From Ohtaekwangia sp966211525 (lineage in GTDB: Bacteria; Bacteroidota; Bacteroidia; Cytophagales; Cyclobacteriaceae), in NCBI GenBank assembly GCA_966211525.1, contig CBIHOZ010000009.1, forward strand, positions 1 to 64,000: a stretch of DNA of 64,000 nucleotides. Direction: 5' to 3'. A program made the translations under genes and the position numbers. The stretch's first letter is position 1; every line of letters begins with the position of its first letter. Shown here in pieces: positions 46,233-54,124 of this stretch. The notes beneath the pieces were generated by a model, which was given only the letters and a program-made list of their open reading frames with translations, was not told where the DNA came from and ran no database searches.

Positions 46233-46523
46233 TTGATGGAGGAACTTTCTATAAAAATAAAGATAGCCGACCGTGAATACCCTATGAAGGTGAAGCGATC
46301 TGATGAAGAGCGGGTACGACTGGCGGGTAAACTCATCAATGAGAAATTAAAATCTTACCGGGAGCAATTTGGGATAGATGACAAGCAAGACTTACTAGCG
46401 ATGGTAGCGTTCGATTGCCTTGTAGATAAAATGGCAGCCGATGAAACGCACCAGGTTATTGACCAGACTGTGTTTGAGAAAGTAAATCAACTCAACCACC
46501 TGGTGTCCCAATCCATTCTGTAA
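46233..46523 (+). CDS. zapA: cell division protein ZapA
   Basis: A 96-residue FtsZ-associated protein. ZapA N-terminal pattern ELSIKIKIADREYPMKVKRSDEERVRLAGKLINEKL followed by a helix. It promotes FtsZ protofilament bundling. In the pheT-zapA-rny order typical of the group. Confidence 0.93.
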   Translation: MMEELSIKIKIADREYPMKVKRSDEERVRLAGKLINEKLKSYREQFGIDDKQDLLAMVAFDCLVDKMAADETHQVIDQTVFEKVNQLNHLVSQSIL

Positions 46524-46595
46524 TTTTCTTTACTCCTATTACTTTCTGAGCCAAGGCGGCATACCGGGGTAGTATATATAACCCCTAATTTTTTT

Positions 46596-48167
46596 ATGTC
46601 TCTCTTTTACGTCATAGTTATTGCCAGCAGCATTGTGGCAACTATCGTGTTGAGTATTGTTATCGGGTCCATCCTTTCCAGCAAAAAAATGAAAAGGAAT
46701 GTGGAAGACGCAGACGACCGCGCCAAGCTGATCATTAAAGAAGCTGAAATCGCAGCCGAGAATTTGAAGAAGGACAGGATCCTGGAAGCAAAAGAAAAGA
46801 TCCTGAAGATGCGCTCGGAGTTTGAAGAAGAAGCAAACAAGAAGAAGAACGTTATCATCAGCAACGAACAAAAGATCAAGCAGCGCGAGCAAACGCTAAG
46901 CAAGGAAATTGAAAGTTTAAAACGTAAGGAAGGCGAGCTTGACGACATCCGTACTGACCTGGCAGCACAGCTCGAGCATGTTAAGAAACGCAAGGAAGAA
47001 CTTGATAAATTCAACCAGCAGAAAATTCAGGTTCTTGAAAACATCTCCAAGCTTACAGCCGATGAAGCACGCGAGCAACTTATTGCATCGCTGAAAGATG
47101 AAGCACAAACCCGCGCTTCAAGCTATATCAAAGACATTATGGAGCAGGCTAAACTTACTGCTACCAAAGAAGCCAAGAAGATTGTTGTTGAAACCATTCA
47201 GCGCACCGCTACCGAGCATGCTGTTGAAAACTGCGTTTCGATCTTTAACATCGAGAGCGATGATATTAAAGGTAAAGTAATTGGTCGCGAAGGACGAAAT
47301 ATACGCGCCCTTGAAGCAGCAACCGGTGTTGAAATTATAGTAGACGATACTCCGGAAGCCATTATCATTTCAGGTTTCGACCCGGTGCGCAGAGAGATCG
47401 CACGTCTGTCGCTACACCGCCTCGTGCAAGACGGCCGTATACACCCAGCCCGTATCGAAGAGATTGTAGCAAAGACTACCAAGAACATTGAAGATGAAAT
47501 TGTAGAGATCGGTGAGCGCACCGTGATAGATTTAGGTATACATGGTCTTCACCCCGAGCTGGTAAAGATGGTAGGCCGCATGCGCTATCGTTCATCCTAC
47601 GGACAAAACCTGTTGCAGCACTCACGCGAAGTTGCCAACCTCTGCGCTATCATGGCGAGCGAACTTGGCCTCAACGTGAAGCAAGCCAAACGTGCCGGCC
47701 TGTTGCACGATATAGGTAAAGTATGGCCGGAAGAACTCGAGAAGCCACACGCTATAGTAGGTATGGAGCTTGCGCAGAAGTATAAAGAGCACCCGGTAAT
47801 TTGCAACGCTATAGGCGCTCACCACGATGAGATTGAAATGACGAGCATCATCTCTCCTATCGTGCAGGCCTGCGATGCTATAAGCGGTGCACGCCCTGGT
47901 GCAAGACGCGAAGTGATGGAGCAATACATCAAGCGCTTGAAAGAACTCGAAGAACTTGGCTTAAGCTTCGATGGTGTAGAGAAATGCTATGCTATACAAG
48001 CCGGCCGCGAGCTGCGCGTAATAGTAGATGCCGAGAAAGCAACAGACGACCGCGCCAACCAGTTAAGCTTCGACATATCGCAGAAAATTGAACGCGACAT
48101 GCAATATCCCGGACAGGTAAAAGTTACCGTAATCCGCGAGATGCGCAGCGTAGCGTACGCGAAGTAA
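46596..48167 (+). CDS. rny: ribonuclease Y
   Basis: A 523-residue membrane-anchored endoribonuclease. N-terminal membrane helix, long charged coiled coil (about 30-190), KH domain (IKGKVIGREGRNIRALE, about 225-241) and HD domain with HDIGKVWPEE. Full length. It starts mRNA decay and may be part of a degradosome. Confidence 0.97.
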   Translation: MSLFYVIVIASSIVATIVLSIVIGSILSSKKMKRNVEDADDRAKLIIKEAEIAAENLKKDRILEAKEKILKMRSEFEEEANKKKNVIISNEQKIKQREQTLSKEIESLKRKEGELDDIRTDLAAQLEHVKKRKEELDKFNQQKIQVLENISKLTADEAREQLIASLKDEAQTRASSYIKDIMEQAKLTATKEAKKIVVETIQRTATEHAVENCVSIFNIESDDIKGKVIGREGRNIRALEAATGVEIIVDDTPEAIIISGFDPVRREIARLSLHRLVQDGRIHPARIEEIVAKTTKNIEDEIVEIGERTVIDLGIHGLHPELVKMVGRMRYRSSYGQNLLQHSREVANLCAIMASELGLNVKQAKRAGLLHDIGKVWPEELEKPHAIVGMELAQKYKEHPVICNAIGAHHDEIEMTSIISPIVQACDAISGARPGARREVMEQYIKRLKELEELGLSFDGVEKCYAIQAGRELRVIVDAEKATDDRANQLSFDISQKIERDMQYPGQVKVTVIREMRSVAYAK

Positions 48168-48194
48168 TTTTATAGTTACTCGCTATATACTTTA

Positions 48195-48226
48195 AAATAA
48201 GCCCCGGTTATCGGGGCTTATTTTTT
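48195..48226 (+). terminator. rny terminator
   Basis: Stem AAATAAGCCCCG with CGGGGCTTATTT, 5-nt loop and a T run. It marks the end of the conserved part before the variable region. Confidence 0.9.
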
Positions 48227-48303
48227 ATACTGACTTATGATTTATCTTCCCTAAAAAGATTAATTGATGATATTACATTTCTTTGCATAGAAGATAACTT
48301 TAT

Positions 48304-48534
48304 ATGAAATCACGACTGAATCTTAGCATAGAACAAAATCTTTTAAATCAAATAAAACGATATGCTGACTCTAATCAAGTAAGCATCTCTGAACTTGTTG
48401 AAGAATACTTCAAAAGTGTTATACACCAAAAAACGCTCAACAACATCATCGATCTTGTTGAGAGATTACCGAACCATTCAATTTCTCCTTCGCAGAATTT
48501 GAAAAAAGGGTTCTATGAAGATTACAATAAATGA
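48304..48534 (+). CDS. DUF6364-like antitoxin (orphan)
   Basis: A 76-residue ribbon-helix-helix-like protein: KSRLNLSIEQNLLNQIKRYADSNQVSISELVEEYFKSV. This kind of protein is normally the antitoxin in front of a PIN-domain toxin. No such toxin follows; after its stop a tiny frame of 9 codons is left, then a different antitoxin-like gene. I read it as an orphan, probably left after loss of the partner. Confidence 0.7.
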   Translation: MKSRLNLSIEQNLLNQIKRYADSNQVSISELVEEYFKSVIHQKTLNNIIDLVERLPNHSISPSQNLKKGFYEDYNK

Positions 48535-48552
48535 AATCAGTTATAGGCGGTT

Positions 48553-48726
48553 ATGAATAGAGAAAAAGTGATTGCTGTGCTTCAGGAACTTCCGCAGGAA
48601 TTTAACCTTGAAGAGCTAATAGATAAACTCATCTTTGTAGAAAAAGTAGAGCAAGGATTAAAACAACTCGATCAAGGAGAAAGTGTCCTTCACCAGAATG
48701 TAAAGGACATAATACCGTTGGCATAG
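48553..48726 (+). CDS. small antitoxin-like protein (orphan)
   Basis: A 57-residue protein, MNREKVIAVLQELPQEF..., with FVEKVEQGLKQLDQGESV, matching the N-terminal and middle parts of a Bacteroidota antitoxin group paired with RelE/ParE toxins. The usual C-terminal ...KWLK is missing, replaced by HQNVKDIIPLA, so the gene may be truncated by a frameshift or rearrangement. No RelE/ParE frame follows. Compare the fuller relative at 55790. Confidence 0.6.
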   Translation: MNREKVIAVLQELPQEFNLEELIDKLIFVEKVEQGLKQLDQGESVLHQNVKDIIPLA

Positions 48727-48757
48727 AACTATCCGTAACGTATTTACATTGCTTACG

Positions 48758-49069
48758 CTAAGCTTTTTCTCTGTGCCCCTTTGAGCCTCCTTCGAGCCCT
48801 CCGTGCAATTGGATTTCGTTGTCATCATCATCCGCCTCATGCCACCCACGAGTTTCCTTCGCAGCCCTATCCAGCAACTCGAATAGCAGCGTAAGATCAT
48901 CCATCCAACTATCAAACTCTGGCGACAGAAAGTCTTTGTTATGCCCTATATATTCAATCAATAACGTGCGCAGGCACCGGTTAAGCCGCTCCGGCGGAGT
49001 ATATAACATAAAATGGTGAAAGGCCTCCGCCAACCGTTCACTAACAATCCGTTCATCTGTGTGTGACAT
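48758..49069 (-). CDS. conserved hypothetical helical protein
   Basis: A 103-residue minus-strand protein; RLNRCLRTLLIEYIGHNKDFLSPEFDSWMDDLTLLFELLDRAA is a helical pattern I associate with an uncharacterised Bacteroidota family. No signal peptide. Sits between the orphan antitoxins and the XRE gene, transcribed oppositely. Confidence 0.7.
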   Translation of the reverse strand: MSHTDERIVSERLAEAFHHFMLYTPPERLNRCLRTLLIEYIGHNKDFLSPEFDSWMDDLTLLFELLDRAAKETRGWHEADDDDNEIQLHGGLEGGSKGHREKA

Positions 49070-49192
49070 ATAACATTAAGGTTTAATGGCGGCAAATAGC
49101 ACCCCGCTTAAAAAGTACCGCACCACACGACAAAATATATAACGACCTCGAAGGGTTGTTTTTTACCTATCAACTATTTTTTACATTTGAGT

Positions 49193-49615
49193 ATGACAGA
49201 GAAACTTCACATTGGCAGAAAAGTAGCACGCCTGCGCGAGTTACGAGGCATAAAACAAGAAACGTTAGCTGAACAGTTAGGCATTAGCCAACAGGCTGTT
49301 TCCAAGTTAGAGCAAAGTGAGAATATCGAAGATACTACGCTCGATCGCTTAGCAAAAGCATTGGGATTCACCTCGGATGCTATAAAGAACTTCAGCGAAG
49401 AATCTATACTATATAACATTCAGAATAATTACGAAGGTGCTACCAATAACGTTGTACAACAATATCAATGCACCTTCAATCCTCTTGATGAGTATAGGAA
49501 CGAAGTAAAAGAAAACAAACGCCTGAGCGAAGAAAATAAAAAACTATATGAATCTCTTTTGAAAGAGAAAGATGAAAAGATTGCGTTGTTGAAGAAGATG
49601 TTGGAGGGGAAGTAG
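49193..49615 (+). CDS. XRE-family regulator with C-terminal coiled coil
   Basis: A 140-residue protein: HTH_XRE domain (about 8-62; RELRGIKQETLAEQLGISQQAVSKLEQ) then a linker with YEGATNNVVQQYQ and a C-terminal coiled coil (YRNEVKENKRLSEENKKLYESLLKEKDEK). A GTG-like or TTG start 6 bp upstream is not needed. It lies 35 bp before an AbiU2-like HEPN gene and could regulate it. Confidence 0.88.
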   Translation: MTEKLHIGRKVARLRELRGIKQETLAEQLGISQQAVSKLEQSENIEDTTLDRLAKALGFTSDAIKNFSEESILYNIQNNYEGATNNVVQQYQCTFNPLDEYRNEVKENKRLSEENKKLYESLLKEKDEKIALLKKMLEGK

Positions 49616-49650
49616 TTTTAAAGTTTAAACCTTACCAAAAGTAAGTCGTG

Positions 49651-50274
49651 ATGACAACCTTAAGAGAGTTTGAAAAAGAAATTAGAGAAAGAGAAAAACT
49701 CCTTAAAAACATTCTTTTACACAAAAGGGATTTTGAATTTCTCAATACCCCTGGAACTCCTGAGCTTATTCGTTTTTTAGCAAAGCATCCTTTATTTGGC
49801 AGATCTAAAGATGCAATCTTCAAGCTTTTATGTATTGAAGTGCACAAACTTTTTTCCGATTTAAAATGCGACAAGTTCAAATTAACTCAACTACTAGAAA
49901 AGATTAAGGAAAATAGAAAAAAAGCAGAATGGAGCGACTGTCTCCAAAAACATGATATCGAACACGTAGAGAAGCTAATCACTCGAGGATTAAGAAATGA
50001 AGCTATAGCAGGACTTAGACGTTACAGGAATAAATACCTAGCACATACTGACATAGAAAAAACAGATGCAACATTTTTTTTAAGCCATTTTTACACGCTT
50101 ATCGAGACCGCATTGGAAGTTATCGATTTTTTGAGAAAGAAAGTTCTTAAAGAAGAATTTAACCTTGAACTATACATACCAGCAGATGGATTCGAAGAAT
50201 TTCGAAGTTTGGCAACAACAAATACTCAATCAGGGTCCCTCGTAGTTCCCAAGGCAAGTGACGCTAATACTTAG
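49651..50274 (+). CDS. AbiU2-like HEPN-domain protein
   Basis: A 207-residue soluble all-helical protein. It contains the HEPN R-x4-6-H motif as RNKYLAH (Arg126, His132) in a context RRYRNKYLAHTD, which is typical of AbiU2-type HEPN proteins. Such proteins are often RNases in abortive infection or toxin-antitoxin systems. The gene follows an XRE regulator at 35 bp. TATA tetramers common in many chromosomal genes are absent from the first 240 bp. Toxicity is not shown by sequence. Confidence 0.72.
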   Translation: MTTLREFEKEIREREKLLKNILLHKRDFEFLNTPGTPELIRFLAKHPLFGRSKDAIFKLLCIEVHKLFSDLKCDKFKLTQLLEKIKENRKKAEWSDCLQKHDIEHVEKLITRGLRNEAIAGLRRYRNKYLAHTDIEKTDATFFLSHFYTLIETALEVIDFLRKKVLKEEFNLELYIPADGFEEFRSLATTNTQSGSLVVPKASDANT

Positions 50275-50522
50275 TCAGTAAACTTTCAATTAATCATACC
50301 TAATCGCCATTTAGCCCCCATCACCCACTACAACTCTCAATAGCAGAATCGTTCAAGTAATTATATCTTAATCTAGCAATTTGTCTATACTATATGTGAC
50401 TAACGATTTTACTAAAAGACAAAGTGTAAATAACATTAAGATGGCCCATTCCTTTTTATCCGTAGAGAATGCCCCACACAGAAAGAACAATCTGTGTAAC
50501 AGATTCTTTCCTCCGTCTCTTT

Positions 50523-50906
50523 ATGTATTTGTTCATTGAAGCTATTAATAAAAGTGGACTAACGCAGAACCAACTTAACATCTATAATCATTATGAATTA
50601 GAGTTAAAGCAAGTGAACACCTCTTTCATTGACTTCAAACTACAGGAAATATATGAAGATACTGAATTAATGAGCTGGTATACTTTGGCTCTCGACACAC
50701 TATCTTCATCACTCGATTCGAATGGAAAGGCTATAGACAACAATTACTTAAATGAGATAAAAGAATTAAAAAAGAACGACAGTAACTACACCAGACCTAT
50801 TGAGATCGGCAAACTTAAAAACTTGATCAATGATTTATACTGGGTTCTTGGTAAAGAAAATATCTATCCGTCTGATGACTTTAAATGGTTCGAAAAACCA
50901 ATATGA
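50523..50906 (+). CDS. hypothetical protein
   Basis: A 127-residue soluble helical protein from the ATG at 50523 (MYLFIEAINKSGLT). The frame opens at 50469, but the upstream 54 bp lie on an inverted repeat (GAAAGAACAATCTGTG...CAGATTCTTTC) and encode a poor segment, so the shorter start is preferred. No family recognised. It is the last gene before the repeat array, followed by a decayed repeat. Confidence 0.55.
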   Translation: MYLFIEAINKSGLTQNQLNIYNHYELELKQVNTSFIDFKLQEIYEDTELMSWYTLALDTLSSSLDSNGKAIDNNYLNEIKELKKNDSNYTRPIEIGKLKNLINDLYWVLGKENIYPSDDFKWFEKPI

Positions 50907-50920
50907 CATTGCTCCTATAC

Positions 50921-50957
50921 GCACCATCACGGTCACTGGCCGCCGGGACTCTGATGC
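50921..50957 (+). repeat. decayed 5' hairpin of the interspersed repeat (solo)
   Basis: CACCATCACGGTCACTGG followed by CCGCCGGGACTCTGATGCC resembles the 5' half of the copy at 53791 (CACCATCAGAGTCACCGG...), with mismatches. No 3' hairpin follows. Confidence 0.5.
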
Positions 50958-50958
50958 C

Positions 50959-51006
50959 TAGTAGCAGTATCGCTGTTTTGAGAAAGATATAGTTTGTAAT
51001 TTCAAC
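50959..51006 (+). repeat. short conserved pre-gene sequence, copy 1
   Basis: AGCAGTATCGCTGTTTTGAG, then AAAGATATAGTTTGTAAT. It shares ATC...TTGA..A.ATATAGT...TA with 58033-58074 and 58501-58543. All three lie just upstream of plus-strand genes. Could be a promoter region or part of a mobile unit. Confidence 0.4.
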
Positions 51007-51037
51007 GTACCACGTTAGTAGACACTCCTTCTCCGCA

Positions 51038-51337
51038 ATGAAAAAACTGAAATCAATTTTAGGACTTTTAATAATTGCTTTACTCTCAGCTTCGTGTAAG
51101 AGTTATTACAACGATACAATTGACTGGATGGACAACATCGAATTGGGAACAAGCTTGGAGGACGTCAAGAGAAACCAACCCAACTTTGTTGAGATTGACT
51201 GGAGTAAACCTGACACACTTGATGAAGGATTAAGATTTAGAATTAAAAAAATTAAAGGGAGCAACGACATATTGAACATGAACCACTTTGTGGTGTTCTC
51301 TGACAATAAATATGCGGGACGAGAATCTATTAAATAA
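51038..51337 (+). CDS. small lipoprotein
   Basis: A 99-residue lipoprotein (MKKLKSILGLLIIALLSASC, Cys20). The mature part, about 80 residues, begins KSYYNDTIDWMDNIELGT; no family recognised. It may be C-terminally truncated since the frame ends 26 bp before a repeat. Directly followed by repeat copy 1. Confidence 0.62.
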   Translation: MKKLKSILGLLIIALLSASCKSYYNDTIDWMDNIELGTSLEDVKRNQPNFVEIDWSKPDTLDEGLRFRIKKIKGSNDILNMNHFVVFSDNKYAGRESIK

Positions 51338-51363
51338 GATCATAGCGGCAGACATCAGTTTTT

Positions 51364-51474
51364 AAGTCTCCGAAGAGTCTCCCGCCTCGGGGACTCTTAC
51401 GGGAGCACGCACTTAGCAACAGGCAGCTTTTAAAAAACGCATAGTCCCGAAACGGAGACTATGCTTGGACTGTC
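51364..51474 (+). repeat. interspersed two-hairpin repeat, copy 1
   Basis: About 110 bp. 5' hairpin AGAGTCTCC/GGGGACTCT with loop CGCCTC, preceded by AAGTCTCCGA; spacer GCACGCACTTAGCAACAGGC and CTTTT; 3' hairpin GCATAGTC-CCG-AAA-CGG-A-GACTATGC (51439-51464) and a tail CTTGGACTGTC. The opening AGTCTCCG and the CGGAGACT in the 3' hairpin are complementary. Other copies at 52375, 52751, 53791, 55645, 57388. Confidence 0.92.
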
Positions 51475-51561
51475 TTCTTCCCACGGGCCATAATATATCT
51501 GTCTACAAATGGATATAAACAATGAGATTGATATATTAGAATATTAGCGATAATATTTTAG

Positions 51562-52278
51562 ATGGGAATCTTCGACCTTTTCAAAAACAAGACAGCGGAA
51601 GACTACTTCGGAAAAGTAATCAGTTTTACGCTCGACAATATTAGCAAAGCAGTTTTGAGTAATTGCAAAAACGGTGATTATGTAAATCTTTGGACAAAGT
51701 CGGACATGGATAGAGTAATGATCTACGCACCAAATTCTATTGGTGGGTCTGGGCAATTAGGAGTGGTACCAAGCAAGTATGCTAAAATTATCAAAGCACA
51801 TATTCTTGGACAAAAAGATTATGGGATTTCCGGACCGTCAACAAATAATTATAACGCTTCAATAATAAATATATCTGGGGCAAGTTGTACAATCGGAATC
51901 AAGTTATACTCAACCAAAGAACACGAACGAATTATACAGGAAATGATTAATCGTGACAAGGCTGCAACAAAAGCGGACTTGGAGAAGAAGTATAAAATGA
52001 CCAAGCCTGTGGAAATTAAGTTTAATATAAAGAGAACTGACGTGACGAATTTTGACAACTTGAAACTTAAAGTCTTTGAGAAGGAATTTTATATTGAGTA
52101 TCCATATGACTTTAAACTACAATTAGTCGATGACCACAATCGAATTGTAGCTGAAACGGTTTCGCAGAAGGAAAAAGTAACGAGAATTGTAAAAGGCTTC
52201 TATAACGGACAGAAAATTAGTATCACCAAAATTGAAAAAGAGCGTGACTATCTGAAAACCACAATAAGTGGTGAGTAA
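51562..52278 (+). CDS. hypothetical protein
   Basis: A 238-residue soluble protein beginning MGIFDLFKNK, a start seen in many uncharacterised phage- or stress-related proteins. The middle section RVMIYAPNSIGGSGQLGVVPSKYAKIIKAHIL is faintly like a HIRAN domain, and DKAATKADLEKKYK may be a helix linker. I do not assign a function. Located between repeat copies 1 and 2; TATA tetramers at background level. Confidence 0.55.
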   Translation: MGIFDLFKNKTAEDYFGKVISFTLDNISKAVLSNCKNGDYVNLWTKSDMDRVMIYAPNSIGGSGQLGVVPSKYAKIIKAHILGQKDYGISGPSTNNYNASIINISGASCTIGIKLYSTKEHERIIQEMINRDKAATKADLEKKYKMTKPVEIKFNIKRTDVTNFDNLKLKVFEKEFYIEYPYDFKLQLVDDHNRIVAETVSQKEKVTRIVKGFYNGQKISITKIEKERDYLKTTISGE

Positions 52279-52374
52279 AAAGAACTACTTAAAATAGATG
52301 AGTACAATCCATATGAATAACAATAACGAAATATATTTTGGAGACAAAAAAAATATATACCCGAGAAGAAACTT

Positions 52375-52432
52375 AAGTCTCCGAAGAGTCTCCCGCCTCG
52401 GGGACTCTGGCGGAAGCACGCACTTATTAGCA
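52375..52432 (+). repeat. interspersed two-hairpin repeat, copy 2 (truncated)
   Basis: Has the AAGTCTCCGA start and full 5' hairpin, then GGAAGCACGCACTTATTAGC, where it departs from the consensus. The 3' hairpin is missing. Confidence 0.85.
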
Positions 52433-52480
52433 CAAATCCTTGTCGTGATGAGTTCTTAAATTTTAATAATTTATACATAC

Positions 52481-52687
52481 ATGGACTATACTGCAATATT
52501 TAAACAAACCTATAATGATTTATTGCCAGACTCCCTGGAGACCGCGCTAATTGCCATGAAGATTGCAGGTGCATCGCAGATAGACAGCATCAGAGTAGTG
52601 ATGTCTGAGCTAAAAATAACTCTTCGGGAAGCGGATGCTTTAATCCTAAATTCCAAGACTTGGGAGGATAAGAAGGAGTTAACTTAG
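52481..52687 (+). CDS. small protein with ribosomal L7/L12 C-terminal-like pattern
   Basis: A 68-residue protein. Its AMKIAGASQIDSIRVVMSEL and KITLREADALILNSKTW segments fit the AGA.....I.....L.L.EA..L pattern of the L7/L12 C-terminal domain, the fold of a group of unannotated small bacterial proteins. It is not the real bL12 (no N-terminal domain or hinge). Lies alone between repeat copies 2 and 3. Confidence 0.58.
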   Translation: MDYTAIFKQTYNDLLPDSLETALIAMKIAGASQIDSIRVVMSELKITLREADALILNSKTWEDKKELT

Positions 52688-52750
52688 AAATTAAGGAACG
52701 ACATCGCTGACATATGGAGCGGTCCTGAATAGCAGTATCGATCATAATTA

Positions 52751-52856
52751 AAGTCTCCGAAGAGTCTCCCGCCTCGGGGACTCTGTCGGAAGCACACACT
52801 TAGCAACGGCCAGCTTTTCAAAAACGCATAGTCCCGAAACGGAGACTATGCTTGGG
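52751..52856 (+). repeat. interspersed two-hairpin repeat, copy 3
   Basis: Complete copy: 5' hairpin AGAGTCTCC/GGGGACTCT, spacer GCACACACTTAGCAACGGCC and CTTTT, 3' hairpin GCATAGTC...GACTATGC, tail CTTGGGCAC. Confidence 0.92.
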
Positions 52857-52897
52857 CACCAACGCTCAATATTTCTTTTTGAAACTTAGAGAGAAAG

Positions 52898-53779
52898 ATG
52901 AAAAAAATCATAATTGCAATTCTTGTTAGTATACTTTTCTCAAGTTGTTTTATTGGTGCAGGTACTCATGGAAAAATAGAAAGTTACCAACTGCCTTATT
53001 CTAATGAACATATTGTTAACGCTGTCGATCAATTTCTTTTAGCTAATCCTTTGTATTTTGAAAGTACTGAAGATAATGGTTGGATTTACATTAAGATACC
53101 TCCAGAGAACAACAGATTCGGATTCACCATTGGAGGTCAATCTGAAATCGTGTTAATAGCGGTAGGCAAAGAAAACGAAACAACTAAATGGAATAAAGAT
53201 CTCTCGTCTTCAGAGAAGAGAACGTTCTCTGAAATCTTCAAAGAGAAATTCGTAAACAAATTACACCCTGCAACTACATCTGAAGATTTACTTAAAAGCC
53301 CCTTTACTCTTACCATTAATAACAATGCGGATGCTGATTTATGGCCAGAGTATATTTTTACATCGGAGACACTAATAAGCTACCCGCTACCTTTTGAATT
53401 TGATAGTTTGAAACTTGATTACTTCGAGGATCTAGTTGTATCCTTTAGCAAACAGATAGGGCGTCAAATACAGGTAAATCAATTTTACAATATTTTCAGG
53501 ATAGACAAAGATTACTCAGGTTACATTGCAGACAGTATTTATATTACCAAGCTGTATCGCACAATAGGATGTAACAAAAAGGCCATAACCATTTTTGATA
53601 ACATTGCATGGGGCCAGTATATAGATGTTAAAAATCAACGTAACAGAATTCAAGACTATAAAAGATTACGCAAACAAAAAACAGAAAGAGGATATAGAGA
53701 AACAGATGTTTACTCTGAATTTTCAGAAGAACGCTGGATGCTGAGTGATAGACATCTAATTCGCAATCAAGATGATTGA
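52898..53779 (+). CDS. lipoprotein of unknown function
   Basis: A 293-residue lipoprotein (lipobox LFSSC, Cys17). Mature chain: no named domain; mixed alpha/beta with a Lys/Arg-rich C-terminus. It lies between repeat copies 3 and 4. TATA words are absent from a 240-bp sample (53041-53280). Confidence 0.65.
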   Translation: MKKIIIAILVSILFSSCFIGAGTHGKIESYQLPYSNEHIVNAVDQFLLANPLYFESTEDNGWIYIKIPPENNRFGFTIGGQSEIVLIAVGKENETTKWNKDLSSSEKRTFSEIFKEKFVNKLHPATTSEDLLKSPFTLTINNNADADLWPEYIFTSETLISYPLPFEFDSLKLDYFEDLVVSFSKQIGRQIQVNQFYNIFRIDKDYSGYIADSIYITKLYRTIGCNKKAITIFDNIAWGQYIDVKNQRNRIQDYKRLRKQKTERGYRETDVYSEFSEERWMLSDRHLIRNQDD

Positions 53780-53790
53780 TGTTCTGACGC

Positions 53791-53899
53791 ACCATCAGAG
53801 TCACCGGGCCCGTCTCGGTGACTCTGGCCGAAGCACGCACTTAGCAACAGGCGCTCTTCAAAAGAAGCATAGTCCCGAAACGGAGACTATGCTTGGACA
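53791..53899 (+). repeat. interspersed two-hairpin repeat, copy 4 (variant 5' arm)
   Basis: The 5' hairpin differs: AGAGTCACCG with CGGTGACTCT (10-bp perfect stem). The internal T-G pair of the other copies is an A-T pair here and the stem is longer. The rest (GCACGCACTTAGCAACAGGC, 3' hairpin, CTTGGACAGC tail) is as in copies 1, 3 and 5. Confidence 0.9.
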
Positions 53900-54124
53900 G
53901 CAAGTGATTCTAAAGCAATCTTCCCTATTCGTTTTTCAAGCATAAAAAACTTCATTTTATTTTACCCATACGTTAACCATTAACGAGGTATTAATATTTA
54001 CATGTTGATAGTATAAGAGTAATTACCGGTAGAATAATTTGAGCAAAACCTGATTTTCCCGGTATAGTATATCATACATAAATGCGTGTTATTGTGTTCA
54101 ACAAACTAAAATTCGTATTTCTTT
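53900..54124. other. intergenic stretch before the glycine-rich lipoprotein gene
   Basis: AT-rich region between repeat copy 4 and the gene at 54125, which probably holds its promoter. No gene or clear motif seen. Confidence 0.45.
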
